Shown one piece after another: positions 1 to 11,000 of a DNA stretch of 64,000 bases. The DNA lies in assembly GCA_013399115.1 (NCBI GenBank), contig VXAA01003837.1, forward strand, positions 975,173 through 1,039,172, written 5' to 3'. The position numbers and the translations under genes are program-made. Source of the DNA: Anseranas semipalmata (lineage: Eukaryota; Chordata; Aves; Anseriformes; Anseranatidae). The notes below the pieces were generated by a model, which searched no databases, was not told where the DNA came from, and saw nothing but the letters and a program-made list of their open reading frames with translations. Position 1 is the first letter of the stretch. The number at the start of each line of letters is the position of its first letter.

Positions 1-812
1 TACAAAAGGGCCAGAGTATAATCACCCATGCCAGGAGCATTTCGGATGATCCAATGTGGAGTTACCACTAAATAAATGCATCCATTCAGGGCTGCAACTT
101 CAGACAACTACCAAAGAAGAAAAAATGCAATACCTTTAAAAAGGCTGGAGGCTACCTCATCTGTTAACAGGGCAGAAAAATCCCCTTCTCATAAAGTTAC
201 TCATGCTTCTTAGATATTAATTGCAGTTGTCAAAGCAAAATATAGGCTGACTCCAAGGAGGTACACCTTTGTTAAAGAAAGAAGGGATACAATTGATTTT
301 CTGGCAGAGAATCAGTCCCCATGCTCTGCAAACCAGCTAGAAATCCCATAACTACATGTTGCTATTTTCTTTGAAGGTCCTGCTGCTCCAGGAGACAGAG
401 GCAGCATAGGAATTAAAACTAAAAGAGTTTTCTTTACAGATCAGGATATGACTTATTTTGCCATCCATGTGAGGAGCAAAGTGAGGGGGAAAATCCACAT
501 GGATCCCCTGCTGCTCACTCGGGCCTGGGTTAAGGTGCTATTTGCATTGCTCTCTGTTGTGAAAAGACTTGTATGTGGGCGAATGTCATGTTCCCCTCAT
601 TTCCCCCGGGATGGAAGCCCATTTTGGAGGCTTACTCTCTGTCTTCTCGCCAGCACCTGGGTGGGACCTGAAAGTCCCCCAGACTGCCCCGTCCAGCCCA
701 GCTGAAGTTAACCTGATGCACGTGCAGTAGTTGCTCATCGTAGGTCCAGTGCTGATACCAATTGCTAGCACTGGGATAAATACACTCTTTGACCTTGATA
801 TTTTTATAAGGG

Positions 813-837
813 GTGTGTGTGTGTGTGTGTGTGTGTG
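813..837. repeat. (GT)n microsatellite
   Basis: About twelve perfect GT dinucleotide units. It is an ordinary vertebrate simple repeat and probably length-polymorphic. Minus-strand frames across it read as His-Thr runs, which are artefacts. Confidence 0.97.
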
Positions 838-999
838 AATAAGGTGAGAAAAAAATGAGAAAGGCATTTTTGTTTTTCTTAATCATTCTGCCACAGACAC
901 TCTTCATCTCCTATAAATACGAGCCCTACCAGCAAATTTCAAATCCACATCCAAACGTGAATATTCCCCAAATCTGGGGATGTTTTGAACTGGAATCCA

Positions 1000-1033
1000 T
1001 TTTTTTTCCTTTTTTTTTTCCTTTTTTTTTTTA
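1000..1033. repeat. T-rich low-complexity tract
   Basis: Three T runs broken by CC, followed by sequence containing AATAAA-like words. On the minus strand it is an A-rich tail. No retroposon body could be recognised beside it, so it is called only as low-complexity DNA. Confidence 0.85.
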
Positions 1034-1319
1034 TTGAAACCTAATAAATGTGCTCTATAAAGAATGAGTTCAGCCAACATCTGGAGGCAGATAAAAATCC
1101 TCCAAGCTACTGTTCCACAGTCTTAAGGATCATTAGTACTGCAGAACGTCTATACAGAATATTTATCTTAAGCATGTAATAAAAGTAACACTACTGTTCC
1201 AGATTCAGAACAACCTCTGATGAAAAGAAATGCTTCATATCACCATTAAGTTAGAGCTTTTCTAGCCAGAAAGAATCTTTTCTCTAGCCAAAGCACAGCA
1301 ACTTGTAGTTACAAAAACT

Positions 1320-1640
1320 TAACGCTAAACTCAGGGGGGAAATTTATTATTTTAATTGTGAGACTTCATCACTGGTTAGTTTAATGTGTTTTTCCCCCTT
1401 TTTCTTTTAATCACCCTCCCCCTCTCCTTGGGATGGTTTATCGCTTGTAAATTATTTGTCACATCGTTGTAATTCTATCCAGATCCTTAACTTTCTAATC
1501 ATGCATCTTTTATGGGGTCTCTTTTAAAGAAGCACTATAATTACTTGCCAAAGGTCCCTGTAAATTTTATCAGGCTGTAAAATATTATACTTTAATTATT
1601 TGAAAAAAAAAATTGGAAATGTTCCCTCTGAAATGCTATA
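1320..1640. promoter_or_regulatory. Candidate conserved non-coding element (AT-rich, homeodomain-like words)
   Basis: AT-rich but complex sequence with many TAAT/ATTA homeodomain core words, no repeat similarity and no open frame. This texture is typical of vertebrate conserved enhancers, but conservation cannot be seen from one sequence. Cross-species alignment would decide. Confidence 0.25.
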
Positions 1641-2415
1641 CGATCGATATTGCAAGGAGCAAGGCACCTTCTGCAGTTTTGCATTTGTTCCTGATGTACA
1701 CCTCAACAGGCTTCAAAATTCTTTCACTTCATTCAGTGTCATGGGAAAGTATTAATAGAGAAACTGCCCTTTGATTAATCTGAATAAATCGCTTAGTGCA
1801 TGTTGTATCTGTTGTAAAATACACTAGGAGGATGGCAAAGGATGCACGCCCGTTCCTTTTGTAGGAGGCACAGGAACTCAGCTGTCCTCTGCTTGGTGAA
1901 TGAGGTGTGTGCTTAAGAGCAAGGCAGTACTGCAGAGTAAACTGCAGACACAAAAACCAGTTTAGAATTTCTTATAGGAAATGGGACTTTTTTCAAGGGA
2001 AAATTCTCTGTGTCTATGCATATTTTGAAACTATCATCTTGTCAAATGTTTTAGTTTTATTTCTAGTAAATGTAGAAATTCTAGTAACTTTTCTACTTCT
2101 AATATTTCTACTAGCGGTAGGCATTTGAGACTCATTTCTGTCATCCTCCACTACGGTGACTAAGATCGTACTTTGCAGAGCAGTCCTGTTCATTTCCATG
2201 ATGCTGTTTTCTAGAAAAGGTATGAGGAAATTAGCTACCTGGGAGAGACCTGGAGTGACTTCTGGAACAGGGTTTACTATGCACTGTTCCAAAAATAGGT
2301 CTGCAGTTATCTTAAATCCGTATGTGTATCAGCTGTAAAATTATTATTGTACTCATCACCATGTGATTAAATGTGCATAGTAGCTAAGCTCATGCACGTT
2401 TCTGGTAAGTATGTG
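1641..2415. other. Non-coding block, nothing identified
   Basis: AT-rich unique sequence with overlapping short open frames on both strands (up to 92 codons). No repeat family, exon or RNA gene was recognised. Confidence 0.55.
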
Positions 2416-2419
2416 TTTC

Positions 2420-2492
2420 TTTTAGGTAGCATAACTGAAATCTGAGGAAGTTAAATGATTTAGCAATGGAGCACAGTAAGCTGAAAGTGCAA
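2420..2492 (-). repeat. MIR/L2-like ancient relic
   Basis: The plus strand carries, in order, words resembling the antisense MIR core: a GAAACTGA-like word, TGAGGAAGTTAAATGATTT and a CACAGTAAG-like word. The consensus reads AGAGGTTAAGTGACTTGCCCAAGGTCACACAGC. Divergence is high, so this is a weak call made by eye. MIR and L2 relics are known in amniotes, birds included. Confidence 0.4.
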
Positions 2493-2948
2493 GTTATAGA
2501 TCTCACCTCAGCTCCTTGCTCTTGGGGAACACTATGGGATGTACTTAAGAGGAGGGACACACTACTCTGTCTGCACAGCCCCTCGTATCCTAAGAGAAAT
2601 CCTGAGAGGATCCTATCAGATCTTCTTATCCTGCATGTCCAGTGGTTTTCCAGGTATCATCCTGGAAATACCCACTATTTTTTCACCTAACAGCACCTGG
2701 TAAGACTTGCCAGCACTCAGACAGCTCAGGTAAAGGAACTGTTAGATTCATGCACAATGAACAGGCAGTCCTGTTGTTTCCCAGGTTTTCTGTAAATACC
2801 AGCAAAAAGTACTTTTGCTGAATGGTCTTTCAATAAAAGCACAGTGTTGTTAATAAACAGTCCTTGTTCTACACAGCACCAGCTTTTGCATCAGGCTTTG
2901 GCTTCACAGTGGTCAGTGACGTTGACGTACATTGCATTTCAACATGGA
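2493..2948. other. Non-coding block, nothing identified
   Basis: Unique sequence. A CRE-like pair of TGACG words lies at about 2917-2928, just upstream of the inverted repeat at 2949. No gene is supported. Confidence 0.5.
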
Positions 2949-3006
2949 GACAGCTCTGTGCATCATCACGCGTGTGAAGGTAACCCATTCGCTGCACAGA
3001 GCTGTC
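2949..3006. repeat. Perfect 14-bp inverted repeat with 30-nt loop
   Basis: The left arm GACAGCTCTGTGCA (2949-2962) is exactly reverse-complementary to TGCACAGAGCTGTC (2993-3006). The loop contains the 8-bp palindrome CACGCGTG. A weaker outer pairing (ATTTC near 2936-2940 with GAAT near 3015-3018) may lengthen the stem. The local sequence is CpG-richer than its surroundings and carries TGACGT words on both sides (about 2924 and 3018). It could be the palindromic core of an old DNA transposon, a structured RNA hairpin or a regulatory palindrome; the sequence alone does not separate these. Confidence 0.8.
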
Positions 3007-3817
3007 ACAGCCGCGAATGACGTCCTAACAGTGGCAGCAATGCACTGAATCACACAACAGCATTCATCAGAAAGTATGTTTCATTCGTGATTCAGGACAA
3101 GTTGACCAGTGATCTTTAGTGATTATTAATGAAGGAGACAGATATTTACAGTGGCTGTTGACCATCAGAAACTGTTCAATAAATATCTCTTATAAACCAC
3201 GAACAGACAAATATAAAGTTGGCTCAGCTACTATATGTTGCTGCTATTTTTAATAGCATAATGCTGACAGAAGGCAGTGGTAAGAGTGGTAACCATATTT
3301 AAATGTGGATATAGTTATGGATGGTTGAATTATTCATTGCAGGGGTTCAGATAATGTAACCTTTCTACCTTTAGGTAGATTGTCCACAAAGAGATGTGTT
3401 TGTTCTATATTAATCTGTGTATTGATACAGCCAAATAAAGAAACTATAACAACAGGTAGCCTGAAAAGCATAAAATACATCCGCTTGTGATTAACCAGAC
3501 AGGCTGCAGATGTTTGAAAAACAGTATAAAGCTGATTTCCACAGACTGACATCTGGTCCTACAAGGGTCCTTGGGGACATCTCTGCTGCTGTGTTAGCTC
3601 TGGGGTCAGGTTCGTGCTCCAAACCTGCTCCCCAAACCCTTAAGCTGTTTACCTTACTGCTATGAATGTGTACACCCCTGCTCAGGTCTGGAGGGAGCAA
3701 ACTGTCTCACTGACTTGGAAACTCATGTGCTGGGCTTTGAGTCCTCCTCCAGAGCCACCCTTCCAGGCAGGGCAGCTACCACAGCCTGAACCCAAATGGG
3801 TTCAAACCTGGAGATTA
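3007..3817. other. Non-coding block, nothing identified
   Basis: AT-rich unique sequence. The short open frames (under 75 codons) lack recognisable motifs. Confidence 0.5.
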
Positions 3818-3852
3818 AAACAAACAAAGAAACAAACAAACAAACAAAAAGA
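3818..3852. repeat. (AAAC)n microsatellite
   Basis: Imperfect AAAC tetranucleotide array. It makes Lys-Gln-Thr-Asn runs in one overlapping frame, which are artefacts. Confidence 0.95.
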
Positions 3853-4082
3853 AGGCAGTGTACACAGAGCTAGTCTACATCCCAAAGGACAGCGAAAACA
3901 GGGAAATACCGGAGGACTGCAGAGCCTGCAAAGTTGCCACTGCCTGCAGCCAGCTCTACCCCCTGCTCCAGTTAGTGCAAGCCACTTCACAACCACTCTA
4001 GCATTGCTCTTTTAGTCCCCATTCAAAACAGCTGCTTCCCTTTGATTCCTCCTAGCTGGGGCCAGCATTTATACTCCAGCCC

Positions 4083-4345
4083 TCAGTCACGCTCCCCTCG
4101 TTGACTGGATTTCCTGCTTTTATCCAGAGAGCCTGGGAGCCCTGCTATCTTGCTCCGCTGACCCACCTGCAGCGATGCGGCTGCAGCCTGGCGGCGCGGA
4201 GCCGTGCTCCTGGTGGGACTGGCTGGAGCAAAGGCTGCTGGGGCACAGCGGCAAGCATGCTGGAGGGCAGGCAGTGGCTGGAAAGCAAACAGGCTCCCAG
4301 CTCGGGGGATACAAGGCGTCCTGCGGGCTGGCTGACAGCTACAAA
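4083..4345. promoter_or_regulatory. Small CpG-enriched, GC-rich island
   Basis: About 260 bases of roughly 60% GC holding about a dozen CpG dinucleotides, flanked on both sides by AT-rich, CpG-poor DNA. By a rough hand count the observed/expected CpG ratio is about 0.6, near the usual island threshold but short in length. The densest part is around 4174-4205. No TATA box, CCAAT box or certain splice donor was found beside it. It could be a minor promoter, an enhancer or a gene remnant. Confidence 0.35.
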
Positions 4346-4967
4346 TCAGCTCTGCTGAGCAGGAGGGGAGGGAGACACTTTTTGCATGTAAACTTTGCAG
4401 CCAGGGATCTGGGGACTTGTTCCTGTCTCCTGGCATGCCGACGGTACCCTTCACCACCACCTTTTTGTGTAACAAGAGGAACAGGGGGAAGGAATTAAGT
4501 AAAGGAGCAGAAATAAATGTTGTTTGTCTCTTTGTTTGGTGCATGATTTTGCTGATTTGTCGCTTGCACATTTCAGCAACTACTTTGGAGGCAGTTAGCA
4601 GACTACATTCATTTCTGGAGAGTTTAGTGATCAGTATGTACAAAACTGAGAATTGAGAGACAAAAATATAAAGCATGTCCTCAAATGTTATTGCTAGAGG
4701 CACACAAAATGAAGTTTTAAAAGTTATAGAAGAATAAATCCATGACATAACTTTTTTCCTCTGTCCTTTTCCCTTCCATCTATGACTACAAAAGCATCTT
4801 AGCTTCTGCTGTGAAATCACCATACCCCCCAGCATCTCCTTTACTGAGAGATCTCCCCTACAGAATAAATATCCTATATTTTCATTATAGAAATTTGAAA
4901 AAAAATTATACTTATATTTGAAAAAGCAACTTGTACTGGACTGAACATCAGAATGCCTGCACAACAC
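4083..4967 (-). other. Longest open frame in the window (294 codons), probably not a gene
   Basis: An uninterrupted ATG-to-stop frame on the minus strand. The first half is AT-derived (many Phe, Ser, Lys, Tyr). The second half runs through the GC-rich island and is rich in Pro, Ala, Ser and Arg, with scattered Cys. No domain, signal peptide or repeat is recognisable, and composition changes abruptly along it as it would for chance translation of two DNA types. The opposite strand is also open for 107 codons (4175-4498). The missing stops are partly explained by GC content, but the length is still notable. Confidence 0.2.
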
Positions 4968-7900
4968 TTATGAGCTAATGTTTTTTTGCTTTGAAGATCA
5001 CTTGGTCAGGAACACAACCACCAGCATGACACCCCCAGGACTCAGCCTGACATTTGTCATCAGGGAGCTGGAATGCGTGGGATTATCACCAGCAATCATG
5101 AGATGCTAATTGGCTACTAAGACAAGCTGTACCAGGCGAAATGTAAAACAAAACAGAAGCTGTTTCTCCAAAGTTTTTAAAGTTAAAAACATGGCTAAGC
5201 TTGAGTAGTTAGAACCAATAACACTCAGATATTCCCTTTGATCCCATATTCCCACATGTCCTTTATGAAACCATCAATAACTCCTGAAGGTTGGAGGGAA
5301 GGTGTAGGTTCTCTGAGGATCGTCCAAATGCTACCTGTGCATCTCTCACAGCTCCTCTTTCCAATATTTATCTTCATCAGTGATTCTGATTCCGTAAAAA
5401 AGGACAACTTGCAGCAAACCCAAAGCAGCTTGGGGAAAGAGAATTTGGAGAAGTTTGTTAGGGAGGACGCCATCTCAGGTCTATGCCTGGCTGCCGGGCC
5501 ACAGGTTTCCTGTAACGCTGCACCTCTAAGTACTCTATTTGCCTCTGGCACTTTTCCTCCACATAATGTTAAAGAGAAGCATTAAATCACCAGACACTTA
5601 TACACATTGACTTAGGATTCAGTGAACATAAAAATCATTCCATCTCTAGGCACAAAACTGCACCAAAGTTACTAGGAGGACAAGGATGGCTGTAAAGGCA
5701 ATGAGGTCTCCCAGGACCTGCTCTTGGCCCACTGAATTAGGTGGGAACTTTCTCCATTTGTTTGGGATGGAGAGCAGTGTACAGGTGTGCAGGCTGTTCC
5801 CTTAGATATCTGCCAGGCTCCAGGTTTTAAGACAACATCAGCTGTGCTTTGCCAATAATTCCCACAAAGAGGCTGTCACAGGGATTATTTGCCAGCATAG
5901 GTGGGTGGAGGAGGTAATAGCTCACATGTGTTGTGCAATTAGCCCATGATTAAAAGTCTTAGACCCAGAAGAAAATCTGAAAAGTTATTGGAAACATGGG
6001 ACTATGGACAAAGTGATTATGGCTGGAGTTTAGGAAATTTTTGACTAAATCCTAAAATCAAAGAGATGAGACAATGTATCTGATTTGCATGAGATCGAGT
6101 CCTTCTGCTTGTTTCACTGAAAATGGTAGTGTTTGTGCCATGGAAAGGCTACAATATCTGTTCCAGCTTCCACAGCATCAGTGATGCCATTTTTAGGACA
6201 AGGAAACCACTCTCTGAAGAGTTTGCTGTATAGAGAGAAAGTGGCACAGACGGCCAAGTCACATGAAGACACTCATGGTAGCCTGCTCCCTACTCCCAAG
6301 GCAAACTTGGCATCATGAATGAGATGTCAAAGTTCAGGTGCCACATACCTCTGGCAGCAGCTAGTAGTCGATTGGGGTCACATGAACTGTCAGGGGAATC
6401 TGGTCCTGGGCAGGTCTGAGCTTTCAGACCCATCGGGATGGCCTGATTCCCCAAGGAACAGCATCTTTCTCATGAAGACTGCCAGTGCTGGGGAGGAATG
6501 AGCTGAGAGTGTGCTGTTGCCATAGCAGGGGCAGGGGAATCTATGGAAACCCCTGAAAGGGCATTGCTCTATGTCAATTCAAAACAGCATAGCCAAAGAC
6601 AGACAGTACCAGGGCACTTACAAGGCACGCTGTGAAGCCAGGATAATTTCAATCCATTTAGCAAAGTGCTCCCAGTCCTCACTTCAGAGCAGGTAAAAGG
6701 AAAATATAGTAAATATTGAACAAACAAAGTTAATCTGTATCCACAGCACTTTACCCAACAAAAAGCTAAAACCTTCTGACTGTTGCCCATTCCTGGTTTA
6801 TTATTTTCCTCTCAGGCAGAATGACTTGGGTTTTTTTGACTGCTGCTGTGTGATGGTTAGCTGCTCTCATTCCTTTCCATACACAGACTCACTAATCTGT
6901 AAGGCACAGGTGAAAATGATGGGATAATCAATACCTTATGGCAACGGCAGACATTTTGGTATCACGATATATATCTGTGAGTAATCACACACCTTCCTCC
7001 TCAGTTAGGGTGGAAAAGTGCTCTTGAGAATTACTTATTCTCCCACTAAAATACACTGGATTTGTACTCCAAGGGACAAAGCAGAAGTCCAATGAATCAC
7101 TGAAATGAGGAAAAAACAAGTAAGGTACTTTATATTTGTCCTTTAACAAGAAGAGTTTCAGGACTCAGTTCTTAAAATCTTTCTTGCTATTGCATTATGC
7201 TGTGTTCTCAGTTATATTAGTTTAAAAGTCATCAGGTGTAGCTAAATTTGTTCTTGAATTTTGCAGCAGGGTGACTGGGGATGAATTTTACTTTCAAGGC
7301 TAATACATTTATCAATGTGTTTTTGTCTTTTACCACTTGCATCACTATAGTAGTCAAAAGCATTATAAAATGCCTGACCGGAAGTGTTCTGTTGAATGCA
7401 TCATGAAAAAAAATAAAAAATAAAAAGGACCCCAATGGCTTGCAATGATTACAAATCCTTTGTTTTCCAGAGAAAATGCTCATTGCTCATTTTCCATTGA
7501 ACTCAGGCATTTGGGACAAGATCATCTTTCCAGTTCTCTTTTCTGGGGAAACCCTCATTGGATATAAATAGCTACAACATTCAAACGATTTCCAGTAGTG
7601 TCAAGTAAAGACGTTACTCTGGTATAGGAACCAACTGGTTATGCAAGTTTTGTTGGCGATTTCAAGCTGCCTGCTGCTGTGCATGCTGGAGGCACCTTTC
7701 ATCCATTGTGAGCAAAGACATTTGAACTCACTGAAGATTTATTGTAGTTCAAGACCAATGGGGGCCATTTTGGTCACTGACTCTGAATTTTTGCATTTCA
7801 ATCTTCTTAAACCCCAGGGCCAAGTAGGCTAGACAGCTGAAAGCAGGGCACTGGGGGGCTTGAGTGTGTGAAGGAATGATTGCCTCGCACCAGCTAACCT

Positions 7901-8000
7901 CAGCTGGGGTAAACTGAGTAATCAAGTAGGATGACGCTTAACAACTGCTCTGCCACTATGTCTGCTCCAGTATATAGCACAGCTCTGTACAGTTCCCCTT
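4968..8000. other. Non-coding block, nothing identified
   Basis: Unique sequence of mixed composition. An A-rich patch lies at 7406-7426. Frames of 108 and 115 codons overlap on opposite strands at 5225-5585 and resemble nothing known. No promoter, RNA gene or repeat family was recognised. Confidence 0.5.
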
Positions 8001-8039
8001 GTTTTGTTTTTTTTTTTGTTTGTTTGTTTGTTTGTTTTT
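8001..8039. repeat. (GTTT)n microsatellite and T run
   Basis: A T run followed by several GTTT units, passing into a CT-rich stretch to about 8070. The opposite strand gives Lys-Gln-Thr-Asn frames, which are artefacts. Confidence 0.95.
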
Positions 8040-8070
8040 CTTTTCTCTCTCCCCCTCCCCTTTTCTTTGT

Positions 8071-11000
8071 TCCAAAGCCAAGTATGAGCAGAGGCAGCAG
8101 CAGACCTGCCTTGGTCCCACTGTGAAGCTGCAAGTAGCCATAAGCTCCTCCTGAGGCAACTCACAGGAACTCAAGCAAGGTTATGGCAGGGTGGTGGAGC
8201 ATTTGGTGAGTATCAAGCAAACAGTTTAAAGGTCTAATAAGGTGACTAAGCCCCAGAGCAGAAAGACTGAAGAGGAGGGACACCTTCCCTTCAACTCTGG
8301 CAGAGGTGAGGAAGAAAGCCTCTGGGAGATGCAGTTCAGGTTGGACAGAGGTTGTACTCTACCTAGGTCTACATTTACAGAGTAAAATTCATGCTATGTT
8401 TCTGTTTGAAGTGTGAACTGTGGGTGCTTGAAGTACCCCTTCTGGAAGAGCCCCTCTCAGTAAGGGGAACAAGGCAGAAACTATTGCCTGTGACAGGCTG
8501 TTTGACATGAGCACAGCTGGCTGTACCACACTTAGCTCATAAAAGCAACTTTCAAGAACATGTTGACCATTGCATAGCCCTACCCAAATCAGGTCAGGTC
8601 ATACATAGCTCTTACTACAATAGCCTTCATCTGCCTTATACAACACTGGCATGAGCAGAGAAGAGCTTTGAATAGGAATCGGGTTAAAACTGAGATATCC
8701 TGATGAACAATTGTCTGCCCTAGAGCCTGAAGGGAGGAAACACTCCTGACTCCATTTGAAAGAAAATGGGATTTTGTTTCTTAGCTCTTCTGAAGCTGAG
8801 AGGGTCATTAGTGGAAGGTGGTACATGAGTGTCATATAACCGGAGAAACTACGATGCTGTCAGTCAGCGTGTTATTCTGGACAATCAGTGTCTCAAGACA
8901 AAATTTAATGGAAGACATTTAATAATTATCAGCAAATAGAATGTACACTGCACTAAGGCAGCTATTTAGATCAACAAAGAGAAAATGCAAAACAAGTGCT
9001 TTTTGCAAGCGTGCTGAATGCAAATAAAACCTTCTACATTTATTTCAGGCTTGTGTGTAAAACACATTACATGACAGTAGACACAATCTCAATTTTTTGT
9101 GAATACTATTTGTTATCTCGTGTAACCTAAAGGAACTTCAGGGGCAGCTCACCCTTTCAAGAACATCAAGACTCTGAGTACCAGCAAGGTAGGAAATGAT
9201 CTTTCTCTTGGTAGGGATGAATTTTTCAAGCTGGTCAAAAATGAAGATACTATCCCAGATTGGAGGGAAAGCTCTCTCTCCTTCCTCCCCATTTCTCCAA
9301 AGGAAAGGAAGAGCTGAAAATTGCACTTGGAAGGCATTCAATTGAGCAGACGGTCAGCCGTGCTCATGAACCATTTGGATCAGATTTTTAGAACCATGCC
9401 AGAACGTACCTTATGCAAAATTAGTAAAAAGAATAACACTGGAGCAGAGGCATAACACAGCAATCCATACAGACAAGTCAGGCACAACCAGGCATTAGGT
9501 GAAAGACCAATATCATTTAGCAACTCACAAGTTCATAAATGGTAGATTTACAGAAATTTAATCCCCTTCTACTCATCAGGGGATTTTACTATAGACCAGA
9601 AATAGCTAATTGGGAATAGGAGCAACGTATTTTAAAAAAATAAAACACTTCAGAAAAACCCTTTGAATCCTTCAAAAAAAGTAAAAGCACTAATTAAAAA
9701 AATATGTTTCTCTAAGAAACAGCCACAGGTTTACAGGGTGGGAATTGGCTAACTTATTAGAGTCTGTTCTGTGTGTCTGGCCACTGGTTGGCAAACACAG
9801 TCCTTTACTCTATAAAAACTCTTTCAGTAACACTTTGAAATACTTGCCCAATCATGTTTAGTTCACTTGGGAATCATTATAATACCATTAGATGGGATTA
9901 TATCATTTGGTTTAATGTCAATTGCATTTCCATATTGTGTCCGGTGGTTTTATGATGTGGACAAATATTCCACCAAGGAATAGACTGAGGCCATCACATT
10001 TAAATTCTTTTCCTGAGTCACAGTTGGCAGAAATCCTCATCTCAAGACGTCCAGGCTGTAAAACCCTCCTTGGAAGCGAAGGGGAGACCAGCACAGTTTT
10101 ACACTATTCAGAGGATTGCTCCAATGGTGCTTCGTGCTCCAGAGCCTGCTGAACCCACCTAAGTGCTTGAGTCAAATACATAATACATTGCCTGTTTCTC
10201 CCTTGTTCTTGACTATAAAGGTCACGGTGAACTACAGCCAGAATGGGGACATGATCACCTTAGCCTCCTCATACAGGAAAAGCAACACTATCAGACATCT
10301 AAACTACCTGCAAAGCTGGTAACGAGATGAAGCCCTCAGATGTCCAATCATGTCCACTTTCAGAACCAAAACATGAAATGCTTTCAACAGTAATAATGCT
10401 CTGTGGAAATTAAATCAGCAGCAGCAGCAACAAGAAGGATGTCAGACTTCTTGTTGCATGAGATTAAAATGCTTTTGTACTATGGCCCTAATCACTGTTT
10501 CAAGAAAACAAGTAAATATCCTTTTTCTTACAAGGGGAGCAAGCAAAGCTCAGTTGTATTGGATTGCATAATACATTTTCAACAACAGTTCTGTTGTTGT
10601 CACCTACAATAGAAATCAAATATATGTGCCAATGGCCAAGGTAACCAGAATGCAAGTTTCTGCATATGGGAAAAGGTGTTTTGTTTTTAAAAAGCATACA
10701 GTTCTGCTAGAAAAGAAGATGAATTTTGTTGTCTAAAGCTGCCTATAAGTACTTTTAAGAAAGCACATGGAAAAGCACAGAGAACATCTAAATAAAAACA
10801 AACAAAAACATGAAACAGTATCAGGGTTTGATATTAATAATCTTAATAATAACAATAATGTGTATTGGGATAATACAGACAAAGAATCATCTCTAAAATA
10901 CATGTGGTGAAAGATCTGTTTTATTTTTACTAGAGAAGACTGCATGTCAATGAAGTATGTGTTCCTGAAACCATGAAATAATAACCATCATTAGAAAATT

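Larger units (their letters stand above)
1..1319. other. Non-coding block, no gene seen
   Basis: AT-rich unique DNA. The open frames here are short, overlap on both strands and resemble no protein I know. Apart from the GT repeat and the T-rich tract listed separately, I see no feature. There is no convincing splice-bounded exon. Confidence 0.6.
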
